Of a DNA stretch of 64,000 nucleotides, positions 27,622 to 35,339 are shown piece by piece. Each line of letters opens with the position of its first letter. The stretch's first letter is position 1. The stretch is taken from contig NZ_SWLZ01000003.1 of assembly GCF_005502275.1 (NCBI RefSeq), positions 124,001 through 188,000 on the forward strand, in the 5' to 3' direction. The notes under the pieces are model-generated. The model was not told where the DNA came from. It searched no databases and saw only the letters and a list, made by a program, of their open reading frames with translations. This DNA is from Robertmurraya siralis (lineage in GTDB: Bacteria > Bacillota > Bacilli > Bacillales > Cytobacillaceae). The position numbers and the translations under genes are program-made.

Positions 27622-28014
27622 CTATTCTTCTTTATTTGCTTCATCAATAATATGGTACATAAGATGTGCAAGATGGTGGATGGGACCATAATCTTCTTCT
27701 TCTTCTTCAGCTTCATCCTGAAATTCCAGATCATTTAAATGTAAAGCTACAAATTGATAAAAATCCTTTAATTGAAATCCATAACAGCCACTTGGCTCTT
27801 CGTACTCGTCCTCATAATGGAGAACTAAATAGGATTCTTTTCCGTCTTTATCGACTGCATCAAAATAAACAAAAAAGCCTATATTTGTATCAAGTTCAAA
27901 TAAATGCCGCGTTCCTCCTTCTGTCACCTTTGAAAAATCAGATTCTGATAGCTTCTGGACAGTCATCGCATCCACTTGATCTTCTTTATGAAATTGCACA
28001 GTAAATGTTTTCAT
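27622..28014 (-). CDS. Conserved hypothetical protein with acidic tail
   Basis: 130 aa, with AGGAGTGAATC before the ATG. It is beta-strand-rich in the first two thirds (VQFHKED, HLFELDTNIGFFVYFDAVD, SYLVLHYEDEYEE) and has a poly-Glu stretch near residue 102 followed by HHLAHLMYHIIDEA. It has no signal peptide, membrane segment or catalytic motif. It was not recognised beyond being typical of small Bacillus cytosolic proteins. It converges with the gene at 27246-27605. Confidence 0.5.
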   Translation of the reverse strand: MKTFTVQFHKEDQVDAMTVQKLSESDFSKVTEGGTRHLFELDTNIGFFVYFDAVDKDGKESYLVLHYEDEYEEPSGCYGFQLKDFYQFVALHLNDLEFQDEAEEEEEDYGPIHHLAHLMYHIIDEANKEE

Positions 28015-28041
28015 TGATTCACTCCTATTCTTGAGAATACT

Positions 28042-28116
28042 CTATATATGTGTGGAGAATAAATATCCACTCCCTAATACTACTAGGATTCCAATTACTC
28101 CCCATAAATATTTCAA
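28042..28116 (-). CDS. Candidate 24-aa single-pass membrane peptide
   Basis: A TTG codon at 28116 lies seven nt after TAGGAGTGAG, a good ribosome binding site. The peptide is KYLWGVIGILVVLGSGYLFSTH plus terminal residues, one membrane helix after a Lys, then a stop. The sequence resembles the first 20 residues of NupC-type nucleoside permeases, so it may be either a genuine small membrane peptide or a truncated remnant. It is upstream of the gene at 27622-28014 in the same direction. Confidence 0.35.
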   Translation of the reverse strand: MKYLWGVIGILVVLGSGYLFSTHI

Positions 28117-28228
28117 AAGTCTCACTCCTATATTTTATTATTCTCCAATGACAGAATAAAAAGGCTGATTTATACTTTTGTTAATATGTACAAACCTACA
28201 TAATAAAAACAAATGAGGTGATCGCTTT

Positions 28229-28462
28229 ATGAAAATAAGAAAAAATTATGTAAACGGGGAAGCACAAAAGGTTTATATTTATGAAAATAAAAAAGAGGAA
28301 TACATTCTTGTTGCGATACCCGAAATCAATTGGAGTATTTCCTTCACATATGACGAAGATTTAGTTGAAGAAAAAATTCACAGCACATTATTACAAACAG
28401 TAGACGTGGAGCGAGCGAATGAAATCAGTAAAAAAATCACACAATGGACGAGAGAAATGTGA
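28229..28462 (+). CDS. YueH-like conserved protein
   Basis: 77 aa, with a GAGGTGATCGC ribosome binding site. The pattern MKIRKNYVNGEAQKVYIYEN, ILVAIPEINWS and the C-terminal KITQWTREM matches my memory of B. subtilis YueH, a small protein of unknown function. It is cytoplasmic and basic at the N-terminus. It faces the cold-shock gene across a terminator. Confidence 0.65.
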   Translation: MKIRKNYVNGEAQKVYIYENKKEEYILVAIPEINWSISFTYDEDLVEEKIHSTLLQTVDVERANEISKKITQWTREM

Positions 28463-28476
28463 GAACAATTTTAAAA

Positions 28477-28498
28477 GGAGTCCACACTAATGGACTCC
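28477..28498. terminator. Terminator between YueH-like and cold-shock genes
   Basis: GGAGTCCA (28477-28484) and TGGACTCC (28491-28498) form a perfect 8-bp stem with a 6-nt loop. On the minus strand it ends CTCCTTTTAAAA, so it mainly serves the cold-shock gene. Confidence 0.75.
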
Positions 28499-28513
28499 CC
28501 TCATATTTGACTG

Positions 28514-28714
28514 TTACGCTTTAGTAACGTTAACAGCTTGTGGTCCGCGTTGACCTTCTTCAATGTCGAAAGTAACCTCTTGACCCTCTTCTAGGGTTTT
28601 AAACCCTTCACTTTGGATAGCAGAGTAATGAACGAATACATCTTCTCCACCTTCAACTTCGATAAATCCAAAGCCCTTTTCTGAGTTAAACCATTTTACT
28701 TTACCAGTTGCCAT
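28514..28714 (-). CDS. Cold-shock protein (CspA/CspB family)
   Basis: 66 aa, the standard length for a single cold-shock domain. The RNA-binding motifs KGFGFIEVE (RNP1) and VFVHYSAIQ (RNP2) are intact, with KWFN before them. It acts as an RNA chaperone and binds single-stranded nucleic acid. A GGAGGATTAG ribosome binding site precedes the ATG. The 5' leader is A/T-rich and of moderate length, as is usual for cold-inducible csp genes, but no thermoregulatory fold was verified. Bacillus carries several csp paralogues, so the exact symbol (cspB, C or D) is not given. Confidence 0.95.
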   Translation of the reverse strand: MATGKVKWFNSEKGFGFIEVEGGEDVFVHYSAIQSEGFKTLEEGQEVTFDIEEGQRGPQAVNVTKA

Positions 28715-28838
28715 TCTAATCCTCCTAAAAATTCAAAAGCATTTGATGATAACTAACGTATCACATCTATAGTTTGCCTAAAAATTAGATTTTAAATCCA
28801 TATTTTATATATTTTTATCCAAAAAAATGGAGGAATCT

Positions 28839-29687
28839 TTATTTTGCCTCTAATAACTTTTCAGCTGCATCAACTGTATGCTTTAACAGCATTGAAATCG
28901 TAACAGGGCCCACGCCGCCTGGAACTGGTGTAATCGCTGAGGATTTCTGATAACAAGATTCATATTCTACATCACCAACATTACCAGGGTTATAACCTGC
29001 ATCCAATACAACCGCGCCCTCTTTTAACCAATTCCCTTTAATAAATTCAGGTTTACCGACGGCAGCAACGACAATATCAGCTTGCTTAACAATTTCCGGC
29101 AAATTGACTGTACGAGAATGACAGGTGGTCACAGTTGCATTCATATTCAGAAGCAGCGCAGAAACTGGCTTCCCAAGGATCGGGCTTCTTCCTACGACAA
29201 CAGCATGTTTGCCCTCTGCCTCAATATTATAATATTTCATAATTCGAACGATAGCTGCAGGGGTGCAGGATGGATAGAGCCCAAAACCTAACGCTGTTTG
29301 TCCATAGCCCCAGCTCGTCACTCCATCTACGTCTTTTTCAAGAGCGATGGCTTCAAACGCTGCTCTTTCATCTATATGTGACGGCACAGGATGCTGCAGC
29401 AGAATTCCATGAACAGTCGGATCATTATTTAGTTCATGTATCGTCTGAAGTAATTCATCCGTGGTGGTTTCTTTCGGAAGGTGGATTCTTTGTGAGTGAA
29501 TACCTAATCGCTCACATGCGTTTCCTTTCATTCTTACATATGTAGCAGAAGACGGATCATCCCCAACTAATATGGTCGCCAAGCTGGGGATAATACCATC
29601 TTCCTTTAATACAGCAATTCTAGGTTTAAGCCCTTCTTTCACATCGTTTGCAACTTTTTGTCCGTCTAAAATCAATTTTTCATCCAT
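28839..29687 (-). CDS. folD: Methylenetetrahydrofolate dehydrogenase / cyclohydrolase (FolD)
   Basis: 282 aa from the ATG at 29687 (AGAGGAGGTATATAC upstream); the open frame extends 30 codons further without a ribosome binding site. This bifunctional enzyme converts 5,10-methylene-THF to 10-formyl-THF with NADP. Family motifs are present: VGDDPSSATYVRMKGNACERLG near residue 40 (catalytic Lys in the YVRMK stretch), GILLQHPVP near 90, and the GRSPILGKP and PVPGGVGPVTISMLL motifs of the cofactor domain. It is monocistronic. Confidence 0.95.
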   Translation of the reverse strand: MDEKLILDGQKVANDVKEGLKPRIAVLKEDGIIPSLATILVGDDPSSATYVRMKGNACERLGIHSQRIHLPKETTTDELLQTIHELNNDPTVHGILLQHPVPSHIDERAAFEAIALEKDVDGVTSWGYGQTALGFGLYPSCTPAAIVRIMKYYNIEAEGKHAVVVGRSPILGKPVSALLLNMNATVTTCHSRTVNLPEIVKQADIVVAAVGKPEFIKGNWLKEGAVVLDAGYNPGNVGDVEYESCYQKSSAITPVPGGVGPVTISMLLKHTVDAAEKLLEAK

Positions 29688-30851
29688 GTATATACCTCCT
29701 CTGAGATAAAGATTATGTAATTTATTGCCCAGACGACCGGCTATACATAGACGTAGCTTCCTTGTGGTTGATTCCACCTTTGTCGTCAGTCACTACGATT
29801 TTTAAGAAAAAAACAAGTTCATGAAGATAATGCACCTAAATCCCCCTTTATTATAGCAGAAAACACATATATTACAATGAAGTTCTCATTATAATGTTCG
29901 GTTAATAACATTAACATTCTTTAAATGTTACTTAGCGGAAAAATGTACTCATCTTCTAAGCATATTATCTGCCAACATCATCGAAAAAATTAGAAAAGAC
30001 AACAACGCTTCGTTGTTGTCTTGAATGATATATTTAAGGTTCTATCTGACGATCCAGATTAACCTTTTTAATGATAGTTTCTGAATCATCATGTATATCT
30101 GAACTACTTTTTGTCTCACAACTAGCAGCCATAGGTTTAACAAAAGCTTTGACCTAAAACAACGAAAGCCCTGCCTCTCTTTCATCAATACGGTTCCTTG
30201 ACCGCGCCTTTAAGAATTAGGATTTCAAAAGTTCAAGTGCAAAGATAATAGTATTCAATTTCACATCTCCTAAATCTGTCCATTTTTTCTCTGAACAATG
30301 GGTAATATCATAATGAAAAAATCATGTTGGATCCACTTCATAACACTTCAAGTGAAATGACCATTTTAGCAATCAAATAACACTTGACTCAACTTAGTGT
30401 AGATAATTTAATGAAAGAAGCGAAGCTAAAAAAGAAGGGAGTTTTGAGGGTAACCTTGCAGCCATAGGTTCGATGTTCTTCTTTAAAAACTTATTGGATA
30501 AAATCTCTTACCCACTGAGGAAATTCCATTTCTAAAAGAAAAGTACTTATCCGTATTACCTTTTCACTCAATACCTTAAAATATATCTAAACATCATCAT
30601 ATAATGATATACATTTTTTGTCAACCTTTCATAATTTAGTGGGAAACCATAATCTTTAACAATAAAAAAGACTATACCTGAATGCCCCCTATGAGGAGAA
30701 AACAAAGGATTTTTTCGCAATGTTCTCACCTGTGCAATCACACTATATTCTAGTTGCCAGAGTGCGGCTATGAGAGGACTGCAGTTAATCTTAGCAGCTT
30801 ACGATAGAGAAAGTCATACGTATAAAAGCATTTTTCTAGAGATTCTCAATT
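29688..30851. other. Gene-free 1.16-kb region with hairpins and remnants
   Basis: No complete gene could be supported. It contains a perfect 12-bp hairpin (29996-30022) and two exact copies of the 13-mer GCAGCCATAGGTT at 30125-30137 and 30468-30480. A minus-strand open stretch ends at 30491-30493 and encodes about 30 residues ending EMEFPQWVRDFIQ, which looks like the C-terminal tail of a lost gene. Elsewhere stops are dense in all frames. Confidence 0.55.
29996..30022. repeat. Perfect 12-bp hairpin
   Basis: AAGACAACAACG (29996-30007), loop CTT, CGTTGTTGTCTT (30011-30022). It is a perfect stem, but no gene ends nearby on either strand and a clear T-tract is missing, so it may be a stranded terminator of a decayed gene. 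Confidence 0.6.
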
Positions 30852-30889
30852 AAAAACAAGACAATTCCAGCAAAAATTGTCTTGTTTTT
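30852..30889. terminator. Terminator of glpD
   Basis: AAAAACAAGACAATT (30852-30866) and AATTGTCTTGTTTTT (30875-30889) form a perfect 15-bp A/T-capped stem 9 nt past the glpD stop. The A and T ends make it potentially bidirectional. Confidence 0.85.
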
Positions 30890-30897
30890 AACGATTG

Positions 30898-32562
30898 TTA
30901 TTTTTGTAAATCGACAGGAACTGCTGCATCTACTAAAGCTGCATCCAGCTCATTCTGATAAATTTCCTTTACCTCTTCTGTCCATGCAAAATAATTCGCC
31001 ATATAATCAATCACATTTTGTTTGTACGTATGGACTAATGAAATATCGAACAAAATTGCTCCTGTTCTCCGGTTAAAGAAATCGACCGGTGTAAAGACCA
31101 TTTCTTGTTCAAGAGCATAATGCAGCTTGGCAAAGAGAGTAATAGGCAAGCGATATTCCTGTGCATTCTCGCCATTCTGCGCAATAATTTCATACAGATA
31201 TTTCACATTTGAACCGTATTTGGATGCTAAATGTCTTGCTTCCTCCTCAGATAATCCAACTTTTTCTCCTGCTTCAACTTGTTCAGATACAAATTGTTCA
31301 AAGCGAGCCGCACCACCTACATCGCCACCAGAAATCGGCAAGTGCTTCGTTTGACAGCTCGCAAAAGCTTGGTTGTATTCATCGTGTAATTTCTGCGCAA
31401 GTACATCGGTAATCATTTCAGCCATTTTACGATAACCAGTGAGCTTTCCTCCCGCGATTGTAATCAACCCAGATGGAGATTCCCAAATCTCATCCTTTCG
31501 AGAAATTTCGGAAGGGTCCTTCCCTTCTTTCCAGATTAAAGGACGAACTCCTGCCCAACTTGACTCAATATCATTCTCAGTAATCTTCACATCGGGAAAC
31601 ATATAATGAATGGATTTCAAAATATAGTCTCGATCTTCAGAGCTCATTTTTGGAATGGCTGCGTCCTGATCATAAAAAGTATCCGTTGTCCCGACATACG
31701 CTTTTCCTTCTCTAGGAATCGCAAAAACCATTCTTCCATCTGGTGTATCAAAGTAAACAGCTTGTTTTAATGGGAATTTTGATTGATCGATGACAACGTG
31801 GACACCTTTCGTAAGACGCAATACCTTGCCTGTTTTGGATTGGTCTTTTTCACGAATTTGATCCACCCACGGCCCTGCTGCATTGACGATTTTTTTTGCC
31901 ATAATTTCATATTCTTCTCCAGTGATTCTATCCTGCACAACAACACCGGAGACTTTACCGTCTTTATACAACAAATTTTCCACTTTAGAATAATTGAGCG
32001 CAATTGCTCCCTTTTGAATGGCGGCTTTCATAACTTCAATCGTTAATCTCGCATCATCAGTACGATACTCCACATAAACACCGCCACCTTTTAAATCTTC
32101 TTTCTTAACTAGCGGCTCTTTTTTCAGCGTTTCATTTGCGTCCAACATCACTCGACGCTCACTTCGTTTCACTCCTGCTAAAAAGTCATATATCCGTAGA
32201 CCAATTGAAGTTGAAAGCTTGCCGAATGTTCCCCCTTTATGAAATGGCAATAACATCCATTCAGGTGTTGTCACATGTGGTCCATTTTCATAAACAACTG
32301 CCCTTTCTTTCCCAACTTCAGCCACCATTTTCACTTCAAACTGCTTTAAATAACGCAGGCCACCATGGACAAGTTTGGTGGAACGACTTGAGGTTCCAGC
32401 GGCAAAATCCTGCATCTCTACAAGAGCAATTTTCATTCCGCGGGTAGCAGCATCAAGCGCAATACCGGCTCCAGTAATCCCCCCACCAATAACGAGAACA
32501 TCAAACTCCGTATTCTTTAATTGCGCAACCATACTTGCTCTATTCTTGTTTGAAAAATTCAT
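30898..32562 (-). CDS. glpD: Aerobic glycerol-3-phosphate dehydrogenase (GlpD)
   Basis: 554 aa from the ATG at 32562, with GGGGATAA eight nt upstream; a GTG one codon earlier also opens the frame. It is a peripheral membrane FAD enzyme that oxidises sn-glycerol-3-phosphate to dihydroxyacetone phosphate and feeds electrons to the quinone pool. The FAD-binding fold is [19 protein letters not shown] near residue 25. Further conserved blocks are [15 protein letters not shown] near 60, RGYVGTTDT-like [11 protein letters not shown] near 265, and the [11 protein letters not shown] segment near 365. The mRNA has a terminator-bearing leader (32666-32722) and the neighbouring gene encodes its antiterminator GlpP. 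Confidence 0.97.
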   Translation of the reverse strand: MNFSNKNRASMVAQLKNTEFDVLVIGGGITGAGIALDAATRGMKIALVEMQDFAAGTSSRSTKLVHGGLRYLKQFEVKMVAEVGKERAVVYENGPHVTTPEWMLLPFHKGGTFGKLSTSIGLRIYDFLAGVKRSERRVMLDANETLKKEPLVKKEDLKGGGVYVEYRTDDARLTIEVMKAAIQKGAIALNYSKVENLLYKDGKVSGVVVQDRITGEEYEIMAKKIVNAAGPWVDQIREKDQSKTGKVLRLTKGVHVVIDQSKFPLKQAVYFDTPDGRMVFAIPREGKAYVGTTDTFYDQDAAIPKMSSEDRDYILKSIHYMFPDVKITENDIESSWAGVRPLIWKEGKDPSEISRKDEIWESPSGLITIAGGKLTGYRKMAEMITDVLAQKLHDEYNQAFASCQTKHLPISGGDVGGAARFEQFVSEQVEAGEKVGLSEEEARHLASKYGSNVKYLYEIIAQNGENAQEYRLPITLFAKLHYALEQEMVFTPVDFFNRRTGAILFDISLVHTYKQNVIDYMANYFAWTEEVKEIYQNELDAALVDAAVPVDLQK

Positions 32563-32665
32563 CACATTATCCCCTTTATGAGCATATTATCATTCATCAT
32601 TAATACATTGACATGCTTTAAGTAGTATTAATTACTGTTAATTAATTGAAACTCGAACGTAGATA

Positions 32666-32722
32666 CAAAAAAGAGAGACCACAAGCAACACTATCCAAGA
32701 CGATAATGTTTCGTGGTCTCTC
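32666..32722 (-). terminator. GlpP-controlled leader terminator of glpD
   Basis: On the minus strand GAGAGACCAC (32713-32722) and its partner GTGGTCTCTC (32673-32682) form a 10-bp GC-rich stem followed by six T residues (32667-32672), about 105 nt before the glpD start. In B. subtilis an inverted repeat in the glpD leader is the target of GlpP. Location, strand and the adjacent glpP gene support the same mechanism. Confidence 0.85.
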
Positions 32723-32754
32723 CATTTCTCCTACCGAACTATTAACTTAATTCC

Positions 32755-32783
32755 ATCTTACCATAGATCATTTTTTTTTGCAC
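32755..32783 (-). promoter_or_regulatory. Candidate promoter of glpD
   Basis: On the minus strand an extended -10, TGGTAAGAT with core TAAGAT (32755-32760), has GTGCAA (32778-32783) 17 nt upstream. The -35 is weak. It sits at the very end of glpP coding sequence and would start a leader of about 185 nt containing the glpD terminator. Confidence 0.45.
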
Positions 32784-32788
32784 CTGTT

Positions 32789-33337
32789 TTACTTTAGCCA
32801 ATTTTGCCATAACTCTATTTTAGAGGTCGTAATTGCAGTTGCCCCTGCCTCAAGTGCATTCTCGACCTCTTTCCGTGTACGAATTAAACCTCCAGCAAAA
32901 ATCGGTGTATTTAATCGCTCTTTTACTTCTTTAATCATCCACGGCATTGCGCCAGGTAACACTTCTATATAATCCGGCTTCGTTTTTTCAACTAAACGAT
33001 AGCTCTTTTCAAGGGCGTGAGAATCCAGTAAAAATACCCTTTGAACTGCCAGTACCCCCTTTTGTTTTGCTTTTAATATGACGTTTGACTTCGTTGAGAT
33101 GATCCCGAATGGTTTATATTCCTGACAAATGTACTCAGTCGCATAATCATCATTTTTGATCCCATGAATCATATCCATATGGTAAATCACTTGTTTGCCT
33201 TTCTGTTTGGCCATTTGACTGATATTTTTCAATTGAGCGATATGAACTTCGAGCATGACTCCAATTTCATAAGGGCTTTTCAAAAATAATTCAAATTCTT
33301 TCATACTTGTTGAAGCTGGTAAAATTTTTTGATTCAC
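32789..33337 (-). CDS. glpP: Glycerol-3-phosphate-responsive antiterminator (GlpP)
   Basis: 182 aa, GTG start overlapping the panE stop by 4 nt (GTGA). It is a TIM-barrel RNA-binding regulator that, with glycerol-3-phosphate, stops termination in the leaders of glp genes. Recognisable parts are the N-terminal ILPASTSMKEFELFLKSP, HMDMIHGI near residue 54, EYKPFGIISTKSN near 75, VEVLPGAMP-like IEVLPGAMPWMI near 124, and TPIFAGGLIRTRKEVENAL near 145. It is directly upstream of glpD, whose leader carries the matching terminator. B. subtilis has glpP next to glpFK; here no glpF or glpK is in the window. Confidence 0.93.
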   Translation of the reverse strand: MNQKILPASTSMKEFELFLKSPYEIGVMLEVHIAQLKNISQMAKQKGKQVIYHMDMIHGIKNDDYATEYICQEYKPFGIISTKSNVILKAKQKGVLAVQRVFLLDSHALEKSYRLVEKTKPDYIEVLPGAMPWMIKEVKERLNTPIFAGGLIRTRKEVENALEAGATAITTSKIELWQNWLK

Positions 33338-34263
33338 GATTCTATCCCCAATACTGCTTTTTCATATACTTTAAGGTTTGCGTAAACGATTTCTAAAATA
33401 GGAGTTTTAATGTTTTCGGCCTGCGCTTGCTTAAGCAAATACAAAAAGAAATGATCTGCCTCTGTTTGCAATCCTTTTTGCATATCACGCTGCATGGATG
33501 ATTTCATTTCATAACCCATTTCTTTAATTTTCGCTAACTGAGATGGTATTTGCTTCTGGTCTATAGGCGCTCCCATTTTTTCCATAATCGCCACTACTTC
33601 AGTTACAATTCCAGCCAGCACGGCAAAGCCACTTTTCGTCGCACGAATAGGACCAATTGGTGCCCTCATTAATGTTGTTGCCCCAGAAAGTGAAGAAATG
33701 AACAAGTATTTTTGCCACATCTCTTTTAGAATTTCCTCACTGTATATAAAATTAGCTTTCGTCATGGAAAAGCTTTGACATAATTGTTGGATTCTCTCTG
33801 TATTTTTTCCCGTTCGCTCTCCAAACACTAAATTATGTATCGGACTTGTCTGGATAACTGTGCCATTTTCATCTAAAGTTGATTCGACAAAACAGAGGCC
33901 ACCAAGTACCGGTCCTTCTCCAAATTCATCAATTAACTGATCAAGATGAGAAATTCCATTTAATAAAGGCAAAATCATTGTCTCTTTTTCCACATATGGA
34001 CGAATATCCTTAATAACAGCTTGTAAATGATAAGCCTTAGTTGATACGAGAATCACATCGTATGTTTGCGGTTTTTCACCACTAACAATTAATTTTGGTG
34101 TTAAATGGACATCTCCATGTACGCTCTGAATTCTCAACCCTGTCTCTTCAAGCTGTTTTTTTCGCTTTTCTCGTACTAGAAAAGTCACATCTTCTCCTTT
34201 TTCTAAAAGCCTACCTCCAAAATATCCACCAACTGCTCCTGCTCCGACTACTAATATTTTCAA
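33334..34263 (-). CDS. panE: 2-dehydropantoate 2-reductase (PanE/ketopantoate reductase)
   Basis: 309 aa, TTG start with AGGGGAGAGG upstream. It reduces 2-dehydropantoate to pantoate with NADPH in pantothenate synthesis. The Rossmann motif VVGAGAVGGYFGGRL is at residues 4-18, and the conserved ST-AY segment (VSTKAYHL near residue 75) and the catalytic-lysine-containing KANFIYSEEILKEMWQKYLFI follow. Some paralogues reduce other 2-ketoacids, so pantoate is the likely but not proven substrate. It overlaps glpP by 4 nt, an unexpected pairing of vitamin synthesis with glycerol control. Confidence 0.85.
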   Translation of the reverse strand: MKILVVGAGAVGGYFGGRLLEKGEDVTFLVREKRKKQLEETGLRIQSVHGDVHLTPKLIVSGEKPQTYDVILVSTKAYHLQAVIKDIRPYVEKETMILPLLNGISHLDQLIDEFGEGPVLGGLCFVESTLDENGTVIQTSPIHNLVFGERTGKNTERIQQLCQSFSMTKANFIYSEEILKEMWQKYLFISSLSGATTLMRAPIGPIRATKSGFAVLAGIVTEVVAIMEKMGAPIDQKQIPSQLAKIKEMGYEMKSSMQRDMQKGLQTEADHFFLYLLKQAQAENIKTPILEIVYANLKVYEKAVLGIES

Positions 34264-34315
34264 TTTCCTCTCCCCTTTTACAACGCTTCCTTGCTATTAG
34301 TTTAACATATCACGT

Positions 34316-34355
34316 CAAAAAGTCGGTATAGCCAAACGAGCTACCTACACCGACT
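34316..34355 (-). terminator. Terminator of ku
   Basis: AGTCGGTATAG (34321-34331) pairs with CTACACCGACT (34345-34355) with one mismatch. On the minus strand it is followed by TTTTG, 14 nt after the ku stop. Confidence 0.7.
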
Positions 34356-34368
34356 ATTCACGCATTTT

Positions 34369-35199
34369 TTAAGCTTCTTTTTTCTTTTTTGCTGTTGCCT
34401 TTTTCTTTTTTGCTGTAGTACCTTTCGGTTTCGTTCTATCAATAGAAGCTTGAAGTGCGGCCATCAGATCCGTCACATTAGATTTTTTCTCCTTTTCATT
34501 TGGAGTAACAATTTCCTTTCCAGTCCTTTTTGATTCAATCAGCTCTAAAAGGGCTGTGCGATAGTCATCCGTATATTTATCCGGTTCAAAGTCATTCGTT
34601 AATTGATCAATTAAAAGGATTGCGGTACTTAATTCTTTTTCTGATACTTTCTCCTCCTGTGGGACATTGGGAACATCCCCGGCAGAGCGAACCTCATCGG
34701 GAAAATGAAGAGTTTCCATTACCAATGTATTTTCGTATACACGAATAACAGCCAACTGTTCTTTAGAACGAATAATAATTTTGGCAAGCCCTACCTTTTC
34801 TGACTCTCCCAGCGCTTTCCGAAGAAGGGAGTACGCTTTCCCGCCCCCTTCACTCGGGGACATAAAATAGCTGCGATTATAAAAGATCGGATCGATTTGT
34901 TCCATTTTAATAAAATCAATAATTTCAACCGCTTTATCCTCTTTTTCTTTTTTTAAACTTTCAAGCTCCTCATCATCAAGTACAACAAATTTCCCTTTTG
35001 TATACTCGTAGGCTTTAACAATGTCTTCATTCTTTATTTCTACTTCACAAACAGGACAAACCTTTTCATATTTAATCGGTGAATGACATTCCTTGTGCAA
35101 ATTTCGGAGCTTGATATCTTTATCTTCTGTTGCAGCATGAAGCTTTATCGGGATATTGACTAAACCAAAGCTTATACTTCCTTTCCATATTGTATGCAT
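34369..35199 (-). CDS. ku: Ku protein for non-homologous end joining
   Basis: 276 aa from the ATG at 35199, which puts MHTIWKGSISFGLVNIPIK at the N-terminus as in other bacterial Ku proteins and has GGAGT at suitable distance. It forms a homodimeric ring that binds DNA ends and recruits LigD. The Ku-core pattern includes CHSPIKYEKVCPVCE near residue 35, the YEYTKGKFVVLDDEEL segment and a QIDPIFYNRSYFMSP segment. The C-terminus is a Lys-rich tail (repeats of KKK with Ala and Thr) that likely adds DNA affinity. It is divergent from ligD, 140 bp away. In B. subtilis the pair (ykoV/ykoU) acts in spores under sigma-G; I could not confirm such a promoter here. Confidence 0.95.
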   Translation of the reverse strand: MHTIWKGSISFGLVNIPIKLHAATEDKDIKLRNLHKECHSPIKYEKVCPVCEVEIKNEDIVKAYEYTKGKFVVLDDEELESLKKEKEDKAVEIIDFIKMEQIDPIFYNRSYFMSPSEGGGKAYSLLRKALGESEKVGLAKIIIRSKEQLAVIRVYENTLVMETLHFPDEVRSAGDVPNVPQEEKVSEKELSTAILLIDQLTNDFEPDKYTDDYRTALLELIESKRTGKEIVTPNEKEKKSNVTDLMAALQASIDRTKPKGTTAKKKKATAKKKKEA

Positions 35200-35339
35200 C
35201 AGCATGACTCCAATCTTTTTTTGCCATTATTTTATGTCTCAGTAGCATTATCATCCTCATAAAGATATGGAAAATTATTTTTGAAATCGATAAAAATGAG
35301 GCAAACTATTGTTACTAAAAGCGGAAGGGACGAACAAGA

